Shown piece after piece: positions 21,446-31,585 of a DNA stretch of 33,061 bases. The DNA is from Candidatus Thalassospirochaeta sargassi (GTDB lineage: Bacteria > Spirochaetota > Spirochaetia > UBA9216), in contig JAQQAL010000019.1 of the NCBI GenBank assembly GCA_028532855.1, positions 1 through 33,061 of the forward strand. Reading direction: 5' to 3'. Under the pieces are notes generated by a model that ran no database searches, was not told the DNA's origin, and was given only the letters and a program-made list of their open reading frames with translations. The stretch's first letter is position 1; each line of letters opens with the position of its first letter. Made by a program: the position numbers and the translations under genes.

Positions 21446-22681
21446 ATGTATAAGCAATTTACAGGGTTCCTTCTGCGAAGGAGCCCTTTTTTTATTTTTA
21501 CCTTCCTGATGTGTATCAACGGTCCTTTCTGTCTTTATGCAGATACTGAAGAGGGGATTCTTTTCAGCTTCGGAAGCAGCAGCAAGTTGAAAATAACCGA
21601 GCGTTCTAATGTAAGTGTATACGAGAACGGGGTTTTTAAAGGGCTGACATATAACGAGTCGAGGGCTGTGCTTGAATACATGTGGCGTGAGGATGGTTTT
21701 TCGCAGTATTCAGGAAATTATTATGTTTATGAGGCATCCAGAAAGGATACCAGACTTATTGCAAACCCACTTAACCTTAACGAGATCTGTACTATAGAGA
21801 TAAGTGACAGGGGAGTGTACCGAACCGAGCCGGAAGCAGTTGTTCCGGTTCTGCGCAGTTTTCCGGTGTTCCCTGAAAAAGGAATCCAGGCGGGAGACAG
21901 CTGGCGGGATTACGGTGAAAGAATAGTGGATCCTGAAAACAGTGGGACCTTTACCAGGGTCAGGTTTTTTTGCGAGTACCGCTACCAGGGCATAGAAAAT
22001 GGTCGAAGCGGTACCAAACACGTAATAAACGCGCAGTATGCAATGCGATACGATCCCGGTGATTCAGCTTTAGCAGATCCTTCTCTTGATAAGATATCCG
22101 GCAGACATGTTGTAAACATCTATATAGACGTAGATGATAGATCATCCATATTTATAAGAGATAAGCTTGATGAACAGTATAATTATTCAGATGGTAAAAT
22201 TCTTCGGCATACCGGCTTTATTCTTACCTGGTATAATGATGTAATAGGACTCGACAGGACTGAGATTACAGAGAAAACGAAGAAAAGCATCGATGAGTAT
22301 GATATTAAAGATGTTGATGTGATTGAGAAGGACGAGGGCATTGCTTTGAGTATCAACAGTCTTCATTTTATTCCTGATTCTCCGAAGCTTCTAGCGGGAG
22401 AAAATGCAAGACTGAAAGATATCTATGGATTACTGTCAGAGCTCGATCTATCGAAGATCCTGGTGGTCGGGCATACAGCAGATGTCGGAAGCATTGAAAG
22501 TCAGAATGAACTGTCGAAGCTGCGTGCGCTAACTGTAATAGAAAAACTAACAGATATGGGGATGAACCCGTCCATGTTTATGTACGAAGGCCGGGGAGGT
22601 GATGAGCCGGTTGCAGATAACGGGACTGATGAGGGGCGAGCTGCAAACCGGCGTGTAGAATTGATCCTGCTTGACGATTAA
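21446..22681 (+). CDS. OmpA-domain envelope protein
   Basis: The 411-residue protein starts at ATG 21446 (a TTG three bases earlier is less likely). The signal peptide is KQFTGFLLRRSPFFIFTFL... cleaved near LYA (about residue 33). Residues 35-290 are a beta-rich region of unknown fold. An OmpA/MotB C-terminal domain (about 300-408) follows: IFLP-like LHFIPDSP, LVVGHTADVGS, LSKLRALTVIEKL, EGRGGDEP and GRAANRRVELILL. GHTADVG is a common variant, and the Arg in NRRVE that contacts diaminopimelate is kept, so it probably binds peptidoglycan from the periplasm or outer membrane. It follows the flaA genes, which might suggest anchoring near the flagella, but an intrinsic terminator lies within its signal-peptide codons. 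Confidence 0.87.
   Translation: MYKQFTGFLLRRSPFFIFTFLMCINGPFCLYADTEEGILFSFGSSSKLKITERSNVSVYENGVFKGLTYNESRAVLEYMWREDGFSQYSGNYYVYEASRKDTRLIANPLNLNEICTIEISDRGVYRTEPEAVVPVLRSFPVFPEKGIQAGDSWRDYGERIVDPENSGTFTRVRFFCEYRYQGIENGRSGTKHVINAQYAMRYDPGDSALADPSLDKISGRHVVNIYIDVDDRSSIFIRDKLDEQYNYSDGKILRHTGFILTWYNDVIGLDRTEITEKTKKSIDEYDIKDVDVIEKDEGIALSINSLHFIPDSPKLLAGENARLKDIYGLLSELDLSKILVVGHTADVGSIESQNELSKLRALTVIEKLTDMGMNPSMFMYEGRGGDEPVADNGTDEGRAANRRVELILLDD
21463..21493 (+). terminator. Intrinsic terminator/attenuator inside the OmpA-domain gene
   Basis: AGGGTTCCTTC (21463-21473) pairs with GAAGGAGCCCT (21477-21487) over 11 bp with one G-U pair and a 3-base loop, then a run of seven T (21487-21493), A and five more T. 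This is a textbook Rho-independent terminator. It lies 22 bp after the second flaA stop and within codons 6-16 of the next gene. Confidence 0.85.
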
Positions 22682-22701
22682 AAGATGAGTGACCTGGAAT
22701 C

Positions 22702-23487
22702 TCAGGATATTCTGAATAGGGTCTCAAAGTTGGTTTTAACCGCTGCTATAAGCTCAATGAGAGGTATACCGCGCAATTCTGCTATACAGCTGTAGGTGTA
22801 TCCGATATGACCTGGATGGTTTCGCTTGCCCCGAACCATCTGCGGGCTGAGGTACGGAGCATCGGTTTCAATGAGCAGACTGTCTAAGGGTACTGCCGCA
22901 GCCGATTCTTTGATAACTCCGGCATTTTTGTAGGTGACGTTTCCCGCAAATGATATGTTATATCCCAAGTCTATAAATTGCTGCGCGGTTTCCGGTGAAT
23001 ATGAATAACAATGAATAATACCAGCTCGATCGACGCGGTTTTCATCAAGCAGTTTCAGGGTCTCCGCTTCTGCATTACGGCTGTGAATAATTACCGGCAG
23101 ATTAAGGCGGTTTGCAATGTTTATCTGTCTTTTTACAAGCTCAGCCTGTAGTTCGAAGCTCCCGTAATCATGATAAAAATCGAGACCAATCTCACCCAGA
23201 GCAACAGCCTTATTATCGTTGATAAGGGTCTGTTCAAGATATTCAAGCTCAGATTCGAGGTCGTCAGAATTGCATTGAGATGGATAATATCCGTGGGCTG
23301 TATATAGCCCTTTAAGCTCTGCGGCGGTTTTTATGCGGTCTTCGAAGTTATCAGCGTTAATGCCTATATCAAGTGCATAAACTAGTCCTTCATCAAAACT
23401 ATGTTTTATTAAATCCATATACGGCATTTCAAGCTTTTTCATGTGAAAAAGATGAAAATGTGAGTCTAACATGTTTTCTTTCAGCAT
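22702..23487 (-). CDS. tatD: TatD-family metal-dependent hydrolase
   Basis: The 261-residue TIM-barrel protein belongs to the TatD DNase-like amidohydrolase family. Expected metal ligands are visible: H10 and H12 (LDSHFH), Glu in ALGEIGLDFYHD, His in VIIHSRNA, His in IIHCYS, and Asp in LIETDAPYL. Members have 3'-5' DNase activity in several species, but the physiological role is unsettled. The start overlaps the stop of the upstream GGDEF/HD-GYP gene (TGATG), so they are translationally coupled. The gene converges with the OmpA-domain gene 20 bp away, with no terminator visible between. Confidence 0.92.
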   Translation of the reverse strand: MLKENMLDSHFHLFHMKKLEMPYMDLIKHSFDEGLVYALDIGINADNFEDRIKTAAELKGLYTAHGYYPSQCNSDDLESELEYLEQTLINDNKAVALGEIGLDFYHDYGSFELQAELVKRQINIANRLNLPVIIHSRNAEAETLKLLDENRVDRAGIIHCYSYSPETAQQFIDLGYNISFAGNVTYKNAGVIKESAAAVPLDSLLIETDAPYLSPQMVRGKRNHPGHIGYTYSCIAELRGIPLIELIAAVKTNFETLFRIS

Positions 23488-25403
23488 CAGCCTTGTTTTT
23501 CCTTTATGAATTGAATGAATCTACCGGCTATTTCAGGATCAAATTGTTTGCCGGAGCATCGGCGTATTTCATTAGCCGCCTCTGTAAATGACAGGCTCGG
23601 CTTGTAGGTTGATCCGTTAATAAGAAGTTCCCAGGTATCGATTATAGAAAATAGTCTGCAAAGAAGGGGAATATCTTTTCCCTTGAGTCCTGAAGGATAA
23701 CCCTGTCCGTCCCATCTTTCATGATGATGAAGGATTAGATCAGCCACGGAGGAATAATCAGGAATAGCTTTTGTTATTCGATAACCTATAATCGGGTGCT
23801 GTTTTATCTCGTCATATTCTGTTTCAGAGAGTCTGTCGCTCTTTGACAAAATCTCGTTTGAAAGCCTGATGTTTCCGATATCATGAAGCAGGGCAAGATT
23901 CTTTATTTTTTTAACAGAGTCCTTAGGCAGGTTTAAGAATACTGCAAAATCAATTGAAAGTTTAATGCAGTTTTCTGTGTGATTTTTGGACTGCTGACCG
24001 TGTATCTGCATTGAGTTTAAAATATCGGAAATAAGAGTATTCAAATGTTCTGTGCGTCTTTCAAGCTTCATGTCATACATGCGCTTGTCGGCCAGTTTTA
24101 TAATATCATCGATTGTCTGTGAATTATCTGTTCTTTCAGCGCTTCCGATGGATACGCTAGGTCTGGCGAATATATCGTCAAAATGACGTTCAAGACATGC
24201 CCTGCGGATTCTCTCGGATAATTTTTCTGCTTTTTCCCTCGGACTTTTTGGGAGTATGATAGCAAACTCATCACCGCCTGTACGGGCGATTACATCGCTT
24301 TTTCGACAGTTAGCTGATAGAATGTTTGAGACTGCCAGAAGCAGCTTATCGCCGAAGTCGTGTCCGAATGCGTCGTTTATCAATTTAAGGCTGTTAACAT
24401 CAATCACAAGAATTGATGTCGGAAGTGATTCCCGGGATTGATCAATTCGGTTACATTCCTCTTCAAAGTAAGCCCTGTTATAGAGCCCGGTAAGTTTATC
24501 ATGAAAACTTCGATGAAGTATTTCCTTTTCGCGGCTCTTATGTGTGCTTATATCGCGTATGATACAGACTGTTTCAGTGTCGGTTGTCTGAATAAACCTG
24601 CAGTCATAAAATTTTTCAGTCTTACCTGATTTATCAACATATTCAAAGTTACGCTGTACGCCCTGTTCTGTAAGCATATCGCAGTTTGTCATAATCATCC
24701 CGGAAAGTTCAGGTGAAAATACTTCTGTAACCATGCGGCCTTCAGGGTACTCGATATTACTTAGGACATTAAAATCAGCTGCCGGATGGTAATCCAGTAT
24801 TTTACCTTCATTATCGATGATGAGCAGAAAGTCAGGAATAAGATCCAGAAGGGCGCGGGCACGCTGCTGACTTCTTTCAAGCGCGCGCTCAACATCCTTG
24901 CGCATCGTAATATCAAGTTCGATCTCGATGGTCCCAGTCATTTTCCCATTGTCATCAATTACCGGTTGGGATGAAACAAGGATAGTTGTACCGTCAGGAT
25001 GAGAAACCTCTTCTTTCCATGGCCAGTTTGTTTTGATAGTTGTCTCAACCGGACAGGACGGGCAAGGTTCACTGCGGTTATACCAGACTTTATAGCATGT
25101 CTGACCAATTATATCATTGATACTAACCTTATCCCCAACATTTCGAAGACCTGCATCATTAATCCATTTTATTTTGTAGTCAAGATCCAGATAACAGACT
25201 TTTTCAACAAGGCTGTTCAGAATCTGTTCTTTTTCGCGCTCTGATTCATTCATTGATTCAAGGATTACGGAATTTAGAAATTCTCTTTTATTGAAACCGG
25301 TTGCCTCTGACTCAACATCACTGGATTCAATTTTTTCATTGAGTTCTTTCAGTTGTTTTCTAATAGCATCTATGCCGTCGTGAAATGGCAGTATTTTCAT
25401 CAA
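23487..25403 (-). CDS. PAS-PAS-GGDEF-HD-GYP cyclic-di-GMP signalling protein
   Basis: The 638-residue soluble protein has an N-terminal coiled coil (about 10-65) and PAS 1 (about 65-168), with CPSCP at 114-118. PAS 2 is at about 180-286. GGDEF spans about 297-450, with intact GGDEF at 376-380 and an inhibitory site R367-x-x-D370. The HD-GYP domain is at about 465-635. The synthase half looks active. The HD-GYP half keeps H507-D508, H536, HHH 559-561, GYP 568-570 and D589. However, the usual HDxGK lysine is Asn511, and the later DxxDA segment is DTWELL. It could both make and degrade c-di-GMP under PAS control, for example of motility. It lies 47 bp after the exporter operon on the same strand without a terminator. 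Ribosome site weak. Confidence 0.88.
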   Translation of the reverse strand: MMKILPFHDGIDAIRKQLKELNEKIESSDVESEATGFNKREFLNSVILESMNESEREKEQILNSLVEKVCYLDLDYKIKWINDAGLRNVGDKVSINDIIGQTCYKVWYNRSEPCPSCPVETTIKTNWPWKEEVSHPDGTTILVSSQPVIDDNGKMTGTIEIELDITMRKDVERALERSQQRARALLDLIPDFLLIIDNEGKILDYHPAADFNVLSNIEYPEGRMVTEVFSPELSGMIMTNCDMLTEQGVQRNFEYVDKSGKTEKFYDCRFIQTTDTETVCIIRDISTHKSREKEILHRSFHDKLTGLYNRAYFEEECNRIDQSRESLPTSILVIDVNSLKLINDAFGHDFGDKLLLAVSNILSANCRKSDVIARTGGDEFAIILPKSPREKAEKLSERIRRACLERHFDDIFARPSVSIGSAERTDNSQTIDDIIKLADKRMYDMKLERRTEHLNTLISDILNSMQIHGQQSKNHTENCIKLSIDFAVFLNLPKDSVKKIKNLALLHDIGNIRLSNEILSKSDRLSETEYDEIKQHPIIGYRITKAIPDYSSVADLILHHHERWDGQGYPSGLKGKDIPLLCRLFSIIDTWELLINGSTYKPSLSFTEAANEIRRCSGKQFDPEIAGRFIQFIKEKQG

Positions 25404-25450
25404 TAACTAATTTAATAAATTTCCTTAAAATAATCCACAGGTAAGCATTT

Positions 25451-26734
25451 TTACTCGTATCGAAGGGCTTCATGAGGTATAAGTTTTGCCGCGCGGGCAG
25501 CCGGGTAGAAGCCTGAGAGCAGTCCGGTCACAAGTGAGAGTATAACCGCAGCGGCGGCTGTTCCCGGATCCATTATAACAGGCCAGGAGGCGGCTTTACC
25601 AATGATAAATGCTGCAAGAACCGACAGGCCCAGCCCGCCTAAGCCCCCGCCCCCGCAAAGTATCAGCGTCTCGATTAGAAACTGCAGTCGTATATCGGAT
25701 TCCCTGGCCCCGAGGGCCTTACGTATGCCTATTTCACGCGTGCGTTCTTTTACCGAGACAAGCATTATATTCATGATGCCTATGGCGGCAACCAGCAGTG
25801 CTATGCCAGCGAGCACTGCAACTCCAATTGTAATTGTTGTTATAACAGTGTTTATCATTTCAAGTTGTTCCTTCATTGAAGTAACACTGAATTTATCTGT
25901 CTGCTCGTTCCATTTACCATGATTGCGAGCCAGCACCCTTAGGATCTCGGATCGGGCCCTTGGTATATCTTCAATTGAAGTGGCCTTTGCCATTACATCC
26001 CAGTAGCTGCCGTCTCCGCCGAAAAGACGCTTGAACAATGATATAGGAACTACAAAGGCATTGTTAAATGTTTCATCAGGGTTTGAAAGTGATACAGTGT
26101 CTGTTTTTTCCTTATATTCAAGAACGCCTACTATTTTGACCGGGACACCGAAAGCCCTGATGTATTGTCCTACAGCGTCGGAATCGGGGAAAAACTCTTC
26201 TTTAATCAAATGTCCGATTATAGCGACCTTTTCCTGCCGTTCAACCTCGTCAGTGGTCATGATCCGGCCTGATTCAAGTTTCACATCGACATATTCTATA
26301 TAGGCCTCCGTAGTGCCGGTAACGGTAAGCTGCTTTTCCCTGTCTCCGGCTTTGAGTTCGGTTTTCATTTGCTGAAGAGGGGCTATTGCAGTCAGGTGGG
26401 GCGCATATTCTTCAAGATCCTCTATGTCCCGAGCGCTTAGTGTGTCAATTTTATAAGAGCGGTTTAGGCTGTATGCCTCCCAGTTTATACCGATCTGAAG
26501 AGCAGTGGGACTTAAGCCCTCAAATTCCTTCATTATTATTGAGCGACCGCCGGCTCCGGCTGCAAGCACCGTAATAACTGATGAAATGCCTATTACAATA
26601 CCAAGAAGGGTAAGAACAGTTCTTGATTTATTTGAGATGATTGCGGATCCTGCTTCTGTGAGTAGGTTGTTGACTTTTACCCGATTTTTTCGTTTGCTGT
26701 TTTTATCCTGATTTACGCTGTTTCCTGCTGTCAT
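25451..26734 (-). CDS. ABC transporter permease, MacB/FtsX type (second permease)
   Basis: The 427-residue protein has the MacB layout. A cytoplasmic N-terminus is followed by transmembrane helix 1 (SRTVLTLLGIVIGISSVITVLAAG, about 39-62) and a periplasmic MacB-PCD domain to about 290. Three helices at the C-terminus form an FtsX domain ([54 protein letters not shown]). The ribosome site is AGGAGGTATCT. It ends the exporter operon, 9 bp after the paralogous permease. The pair probably forms a heterodimer powered by the ATPase at 27955. It acts as a mechanotransmission-type exporter through the adaptor and outer-membrane channel; the substrate is not evident. Confidence 0.9.
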   Translation of the reverse strand: MTAGNSVNQDKNSKRKNRVKVNNLLTEAGSAIISNKSRTVLTLLGIVIGISSVITVLAAGAGGRSIIMKEFEGLSPTALQIGINWEAYSLNRSYKIDTLSARDIEDLEEYAPHLTAIAPLQQMKTELKAGDREKQLTVTGTTEAYIEYVDVKLESGRIMTTDEVERQEKVAIIGHLIKEEFFPDSDAVGQYIRAFGVPVKIVGVLEYKEKTDTVSLSNPDETFNNAFVVPISLFKRLFGGDGSYWDVMAKATSIEDIPRARSEILRVLARNHGKWNEQTDKFSVTSMKEQLEMINTVITTITIGVAVLAGIALLVAAIGIMNIMLVSVKERTREIGIRKALGARESDIRLQFLIETLILCGGGGLGGLGLSVLAAFIIGKAASWPVIMDPGTAAAAVILSLVTGLLSGFYPAARAAKLIPHEALRYE

Positions 26735-26743
26735 AGATACCTC

Positions 26744-27958
26744 CTAGGCATCTGAACGGAGCGCTTCAACCGGCATCAGCCGCGACGCTTTCCATGCCGG
26801 ATATATTCCGAAGACAAGACCTATAAATGTAGAGATACCAAGGGCTCCAGCGACTATGACGAAGCTCAGCATGAACTTCCATTCAAGAATACTGCAGACA
26901 ACTGCAGCGAGCACTGCGCCGAAGAATACACCGGTAGCGCCGCCGATAAGGCAGAGGACGATTGCTTCAATAATGAACTGAACTACTATGTCTGTTTTTG
27001 TTGCACCTACTGCCATCCGTATGCCTATCTCCCTTGTCCGCTCGGTCACCGCAACAAGCATAATATTCATTATCCCAAGGCCTCCCACTACGATTGAAAT
27101 AGCTGCAATAACCGTCACGAGGGTAGTGATAATGTTCAGAATCCTGTCAATCATTCCAACAAATGAATCAAGACGCTGCACCCTGAACCTCGGAAGATCT
27201 CTAAGCAGACCATATTTTTTTTCAAGATATGAATTAATTCGCTCTTCGGCGATCTCTACGTTTTCAATTGAATCGAATTTAAAAAGATAGATCCAGTATT
27301 TTACAAAATTACCGCCCCAGATTTTTGCGCCCACAAGACTGTCTGGTATGAAGATTGTATTGTTGTCGGAGCCGTCCGATAGGAGCATATTGTTGGCTCT
27401 TTCGGTGACACCAATGACGGTGTAATTTCTTTCAGACAGCCTGATAACCTTTCCCAGCGGGTCCTCATCTTTGAACAGCCTGGCGGCGATATCCGGCCGG
27501 ATAACGCAGACCCGCTTTCTGAGGCTGATATCCTGTTCGATAAATGTACGGCCCTTTTCAATTTTGGAATCGAACATTTCAAAATGCCCGGGACCTACAC
27601 CTAAAACCTGTGCTTCCTTTGATTCTCCCATATAGGCGGCTGTATAGGTTTCAGAAAAGAGGGTGCCGGAAGACTGAAGGCCGGGCAGGGCCTGTTTGAA
27701 GAATTTGATGTCTCTGCCGTCCATAAGTATACGTGATTCACCCTTCAGATAGGAGTTTCCGTCAACCTGAACCCATAACAGGGTTGAGCCGTAACGGCCT
27801 ACCTCGCTGCCGACTGAATCGCGGAATGCGAGCCCTATAACGGATATAGCAATGAGGCAGCCGACACCGAAATTGATACCCAGGATGGTTAGAACCGCCC
27901 GAATTTTATTTCCGCCCATTACGGAAATCGATTCGCGCAGCCCCTCGGTAATTTTCAT
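26744..27958 (-). CDS. ABC transporter permease, MacB/FtsX type (first permease)
   Basis: The 404-residue permease is paralogous to the next gene. It has an N-terminal helix ([28 protein letters not shown]), a large periplasmic domain with the MacB-PCD pattern ([37 protein letters not shown]) and three C-terminal helices with [30 protein letters not shown]. The start overlaps the stop of the ATPase gene by four bases (ATGA), so expression is coupled. Having two permeases rather than one fused MacB with an ATPase indicates a heterodimeric transporter. Efflux of a drug, peptide or lipid-like compound are all possible. Confidence 0.9.
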   Translation of the reverse strand: MKITEGLRESISVMGGNKIRAVLTILGINFGVGCLIAISVIGLAFRDSVGSEVGRYGSTLLWVQVDGNSYLKGESRILMDGRDIKFFKQALPGLQSSGTLFSETYTAAYMGESKEAQVLGVGPGHFEMFDSKIEKGRTFIEQDISLRKRVCVIRPDIAARLFKDEDPLGKVIRLSERNYTVIGVTERANNMLLSDGSDNNTIFIPDSLVGAKIWGGNFVKYWIYLFKFDSIENVEIAEERINSYLEKKYGLLRDLPRFRVQRLDSFVGMIDRILNIITTLVTVIAAISIVVGGLGIMNIMLVAVTERTREIGIRMAVGATKTDIVVQFIIEAIVLCLIGGATGVFFGAVLAAVVCSILEWKFMLSFVIVAGALGISTFIGLVFGIYPAWKASRLMPVEALRSDA

Positions 27959-28752
27959 TCAACACTCTCCTGACTTTTATGAACATTCGAGTGCAGCGAC
28001 ATCGCTTCTTCCAGGTCCTGCTTGTTCAGGTCGGCAAGGTTGCGGATAGCCGCTGCGGCGTTTGCCGGTTTTTTAACCGCTTCATCGCCGTGAATCTGTC
28101 CGTCGCGCAGATGGATAATTCTTTTGCCGTGAAGGGCAATGTCCATTTCGTGGGTGACCATTACGATGGTCGCCCCTTCCTCATGGAGCTTCTGAAACAG
28201 GGCCATGATATTCAAACCGGTTCGCGAATCTAGGTTGCCTGTCGGTTCGTCTGCAAAGATGATGCTGGGACTGTTTACAAGCGCCCTCGCTATGGCCACA
28301 CGCTGACGCTGACCACCCGACAGTTCATTAGGCTTATGGCCGGCCCTGTCGGAGAGTTCAACCCGGTCGAGTGCTATGTCTGCCATGCGGCGGCGTTCCT
28401 TCGCGGAATAGCCCGAGTAGATGAGCGGCAGTTCTACATTCTTTCGTGCCGATATTCGCGGCAGCAGGTTGAAAGTCTGAAAGACAAAGCCTATCTGTTT
28501 ATTACGTACTGCCGCAAGCTGTTCATCTGCAAGCCCTGATACGTCTTTGCCGCCGAGATGGTAGCTGCCTGCAGACGGTCTGTCGAGACAGCCGATAATA
28601 TTCATAAGGGTTGATTTTCCGGAGCCTGAAGCTCCCATAATGCAGAGGAAATCATGCTCGCTTATATCAAGGCTGACTCTGTTCAGGGCACGGACCTCAA
28701 TGTTGCCCATTTTGTATATTTTATCTATGTCTCTAAGCTCTATTATAGCCAA
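27955..28752 (-). CDS. ABC transporter ATP-binding protein, MacB/LolD type
   Basis: The 265-residue cytoplasmic ATPase has Walker [10 protein letters not shown] (40-48), Q-loop Q92, the signature LSGGQ (144-148), Walker B IIFADEP with D168 and E169, D-loop GNLD, and H-loop H201 in VTHEMD. All catalytic residues are intact. It has the LolD/MacB-subfamily features ([28 protein letters not shown]). A basic/acidic tail of about 35 residues extends past the usual end ([13 protein letters not shown]...), possibly a partner contact. It is co-transcribed with the adaptor gene (14-bp gap) and overlaps the first permease by four bases. Confidence 0.95.
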   Translation of the reverse strand: MAIIELRDIDKIYKMGNIEVRALNRVSLDISEHDFLCIMGASGSGKSTLMNIIGCLDRPSAGSYHLGGKDVSGLADEQLAAVRNKQIGFVFQTFNLLPRISARKNVELPLIYSGYSAKERRRMADIALDRVELSDRAGHKPNELSGGQRQRVAIARALVNSPSIIFADEPTGNLDSRTGLNIMALFQKLHEEGATIVMVTHEMDIALHGKRIIHLRDGQIHGDEAVKKPANAAAAIRNLADLNKQDLEEAMSLHSNVHKSQESVE

Positions 28753-28766
28753 AATTAACCTGCCTG

Positions 28767-30080
28767 TTATTTATCTTCGTTTTTATTCTTTTTATTTTTT
28801 TCATCGGCGAGCATCACTTCCATCCCGTCTTCGACGCCGGGTACCCGCCCCGAAAGAATCAATTCTCCGGCTGCCAGCCCATCGGTTACCTCAATATTTT
28901 CAATGTCGAGTATGCCTGTCTCGATTCTCCGTTTTTCTACCTTGAAATATCCGGGGTTTTCAGGGTCTTCATCTTCAAGGGGGATTAGAACAAAAATGTA
29001 TTTTTCATTCTCTTCAATGAAGTAGGCTTCTACCGGGATTGCCGGCTGCTGCAGCCTTTTATCTACTATGATGAAAATAGAAGCGCTTGCCCCGATTCTA
29101 GCCGCACCATCAGGGTTTTCAAGCAGGTCCACCTCAATTTCGCAGACTCTCGAGTCTCCGACCTTTCTTATTATTGGTGCGATTTTAGAAACTCTGCCTG
29201 CTATTTCAGTGCCCAGGAAGGAATCGGATATTATCTTCACTTCCTGTCCGGTTTTAATGTATGAAAGATCGACCTCGTCTATCATAGCCTCAACAATGAG
29301 CTGTTGTTCATCATGAATCTCCGCCATCAACATTCCGGGTTCCACAACAGAATTTTTGTCTACATTAAGGGCGGTGAGAGTTCCGCCGGAGTCGGTTTTA
29401 ATTTCATAGTATTTGAGGTTTTTCAGGCTTATATCGTAATCTGAAAGAGCCTTCTTTACCTCGGGCGAAGATTCAACTATTTCATCATCGGTTTTAAAAT
29501 TATTTATCCGGTTGTCATCAAGTTCTCTGCCCTCTCTGAAGTTCAGTTTCTGTCTTGCAGATTCAAGGGTTTCTTCTGCAATTATCAGCTGTTCTTCAAC
29601 AAGTTTTAGTTCTTCATCGCTTACCGAACCGATTTTATGCAGCTCTGAGGTCCTTTCCCATTCACGTTCGGTCTGGGCCCAGCCTGCAAGGGCGCTTGAA
29701 TATGCTCCTCGAAGGTTCAATAACTCTGATCTGACTATCATTCTTGCATTGATAACTGCGTTCTCAGCATTTATAAGATTGTTTTCAAGGCTTTCACGAT
29801 TAAGCCTGATGATGATGCTGTCTTTCTCTATGAGTTCCCCCTCTTCGGCGGTAACCTCATCAACCGATGCTGAAACAGCAGCAAATATCCGGGTGTACTC
29901 CCTGGAGTTTATATCACCATTGGCAGTGACCTCACGGATAAAATCCTGCAGTATCACATCAACTGCGCTTACTTCCATTGGTCTTTGACGGTTTTTTGAA
30001 ATTATGCTGACTGTCACAATTGCTGCAATCACAGCTAACACAACTGCGAATATTATTATCTTTTTTCTGTTCATATTCAC
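28767..30080 (-). CDS. Periplasmic adaptor (HlyD/MacA-type membrane fusion protein)
   Basis: The 437-residue protein has an N-terminal membrane anchor (about 5-27, [20 protein letters not shown]). It has half-lipoyl segments around 60-80 ([26 protein letters not shown]) and 230-265 ([24 protein letters not shown]). A helical hairpin lies between (about 90-225), and beta-barrel and membrane-proximal domains follow. It links the MacB-type permeases to the outer-membrane channel. It shares a four-base overlap with the TolC-like gene (stop at 30077, start at 30080). A lysine- and glutamate-rich tail ends the protein. The inner-membrane pump partner is identified by gene order and family. Confidence 0.92.
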   Translation of the reverse strand: MNMNRKKIIIFAVVLAVIAAIVTVSIISKNRQRPMEVSAVDVILQDFIREVTANGDINSREYTRIFAAVSASVDEVTAEEGELIEKDSIIIRLNRESLENNLINAENAVINARMIVRSELLNLRGAYSSALAGWAQTEREWERTSELHKIGSVSDEELKLVEEQLIIAEETLESARQKLNFREGRELDDNRINNFKTDDEIVESSPEVKKALSDYDISLKNLKYYEIKTDSGGTLTALNVDKNSVVEPGMLMAEIHDEQQLIVEAMIDEVDLSYIKTGQEVKIISDSFLGTEIAGRVSKIAPIIRKVGDSRVCEIEVDLLENPDGAARIGASASIFIIVDKRLQQPAIPVEAYFIEENEKYIFVLIPLEDEDPENPGYFKVEKRRIETGILDIENIEVTDGLAAGELILSGRVPGVEDGMEVMLADEKNKKNKNEDK

Positions 30081-31564
30081 GCTCCTTCGGATATTCCTGT
30101 CAGCATGCCCAAATCTATGCCAAGCATTCTGTAGACAGTCAGTACATTGATGTTGTAGTCAATCTTGTTCAACAGAATAGAGAGCCTTGCATTCTCAAGA
30201 ACAGCCTGAAGTTCTATAAGTTCTTTCTGAGTAATGTGCCCGAGTTCAAGTTCAAGCCCGCCTTTCTCAAGGTCGAATGCCGCAGTTTCTTCCTGTAGAG
30301 TGTAGATGTCGTTAAGTTTGCCTGAAAGCTCAATGCTGTCCAGGAGAATCTGCAGGTTGGCAGCAGCTATCTTGCGCTGTTCGCTCATATCATCCTCGAG
30401 CTTTGCAGCCCGACTTTTTTTTAGTTCGATATTCTTTTTAGCAGCATTGCCATCGACCACAGGCATCGACAGGCCTATTGAAAGACTTAAAGAATCGGTA
30501 AAACCTGCTTGGCTGATTCCGCTTGTAATACTGTAGCTGCTGTCGGCATAGAAACTCCAGGCTGCTTCCTTTTCCGCCAGGATTACATCAGCTTCGGCCG
30601 AGCTTTTTTGTTTGGCAATAATTCCGCTTTCGGGGTTCCCCTCATAAAGCAGACTGCGAAGTTCGTCTATTTCAAAAGAGAAGGGCAGCATCTCAATATC
30701 CACTGCATCGGGATCAAGGTCTATCTCTATTCCATAAAGAATGCTGATTCTCTCACGTGCGGATGTATATGCCCGCTCCGCCTTAAGCTGGTCGGCTTCG
30801 GCCTGAAGCCTAGCCGCAGTAGCTGTATTCAGCTGGGCTGAGGTCCACATGCCGAGGCTGTGTTCGCGCCGCATGCGTTTTTCATATTCGGTATTTGCCG
30901 TTAGCCGGGACTGTACCAGTTCGAGTCGATAGGCTGACTGCATAAGGCTGTAATAATCGGTGACGGCGGCAATAATCAGACTATTGCGGCTGTCACACCA
31001 GGCAAGTCTACTTATTTCAAGGCTGTCATTAATCTGACGGCGGGCTGCATCGTATGCTTTTCCAAAATAGAGGGGCTGAGTGAGCCCCAGTGAGAAATAA
31101 AGATAGTTGCTGTATTCAGTATCCTCTGCAGGGCTGAGGTAATAGTTAGACTCTTCAATACCTTCTCCAGTTATTGTGTTGCTGAAGCTGCCGCTTAGGG
31201 TCCCCGCTGAGGGCAGAAGCTGTGAAATCGCAAGCGAGGGGGTGAGAGAGAAACTGTAATTGTTTTTAATCTCAATGTCATAGGTCTGCTCAGGCGACGC
31301 CGCCGGGCTTGTAGACAGGAAAGAATTGGTTCCGCTGCCGTCCAGGCCTGCACTAATCTGCGGATATAATGACGAACGGGAAATATCGTACTTCAGCAAA
31401 CCTGCTTCTATTTCCGCTTCATTGGATGCCCAGGATCTGCTGTTGAGCTGCTGCGCGCGCAGTATCTCATTTAGAACCGGATCATTAAACGAAATATCAT
31501 CTATAGCCCATAGCCCCAAGGGCGCAGGTAAAAGCAGGATTAAAACAACAACAAGTTTTTTCAT
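30077..31564 (-). CDS. TolC-family outer-membrane channel protein
   Basis: The 495-residue protein has a signal peptide (MKKLVVVLILLLPAPLGLWA, about 20 residues) and two repeated outer-membrane-efflux domains of TolC type. The first has long helices around PVLNEILRAQQLNSRSWASN and YPQISAGLDGSG, with the second related repeat near AEADVILAEKEAAWSFYADSSYSITSG. LSLSIGLSMPVVDGNAAKKNIELKKSRAAKLEDD is the typical barrel-to-helix turn. It should form a trimeric conduit crossing the outer membrane for the exporter. The ribosome site is GGAGAAGAAATAAG. It is separated by 21 bp from the Yip1-like gene and overlaps the adaptor gene. Confidence 0.92.
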   Translation of the reverse strand: MKKLVVVLILLLPAPLGLWAIDDISFNDPVLNEILRAQQLNSRSWASNEAEIEAGLLKYDISRSSLYPQISAGLDGSGTNSFLSTSPAASPEQTYDIEIKNNYSFSLTPSLAISQLLPSAGTLSGSFSNTITGEGIEESNYYLSPAEDTEYSNYLYFSLGLTQPLYFGKAYDAARRQINDSLEISRLAWCDSRNSLIIAAVTDYYSLMQSAYRLELVQSRLTANTEYEKRMRREHSLGMWTSAQLNTATAARLQAEADQLKAERAYTSARERISILYGIEIDLDPDAVDIEMLPFSFEIDELRSLLYEGNPESGIIAKQKSSAEADVILAEKEAAWSFYADSSYSITSGISQAGFTDSLSLSIGLSMPVVDGNAAKKNIELKKSRAAKLEDDMSEQRKIAAANLQILLDSIELSGKLNDIYTLQEETAAFDLEKGGLELELGHITQKELIELQAVLENARLSILLNKIDYNINVLTVYRMLGIDLGMLTGISEGA

Positions 31565-31585
31565 CTTATTTCTTCTCCGAGCCTT

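Noticed and set aside
29512-29988. A 158-codon plus-strand ORF rich in serine
   Set aside because: It lies wholly opposite the adaptor gene, and its serine runs mirror the acidic helical codons of that gene.
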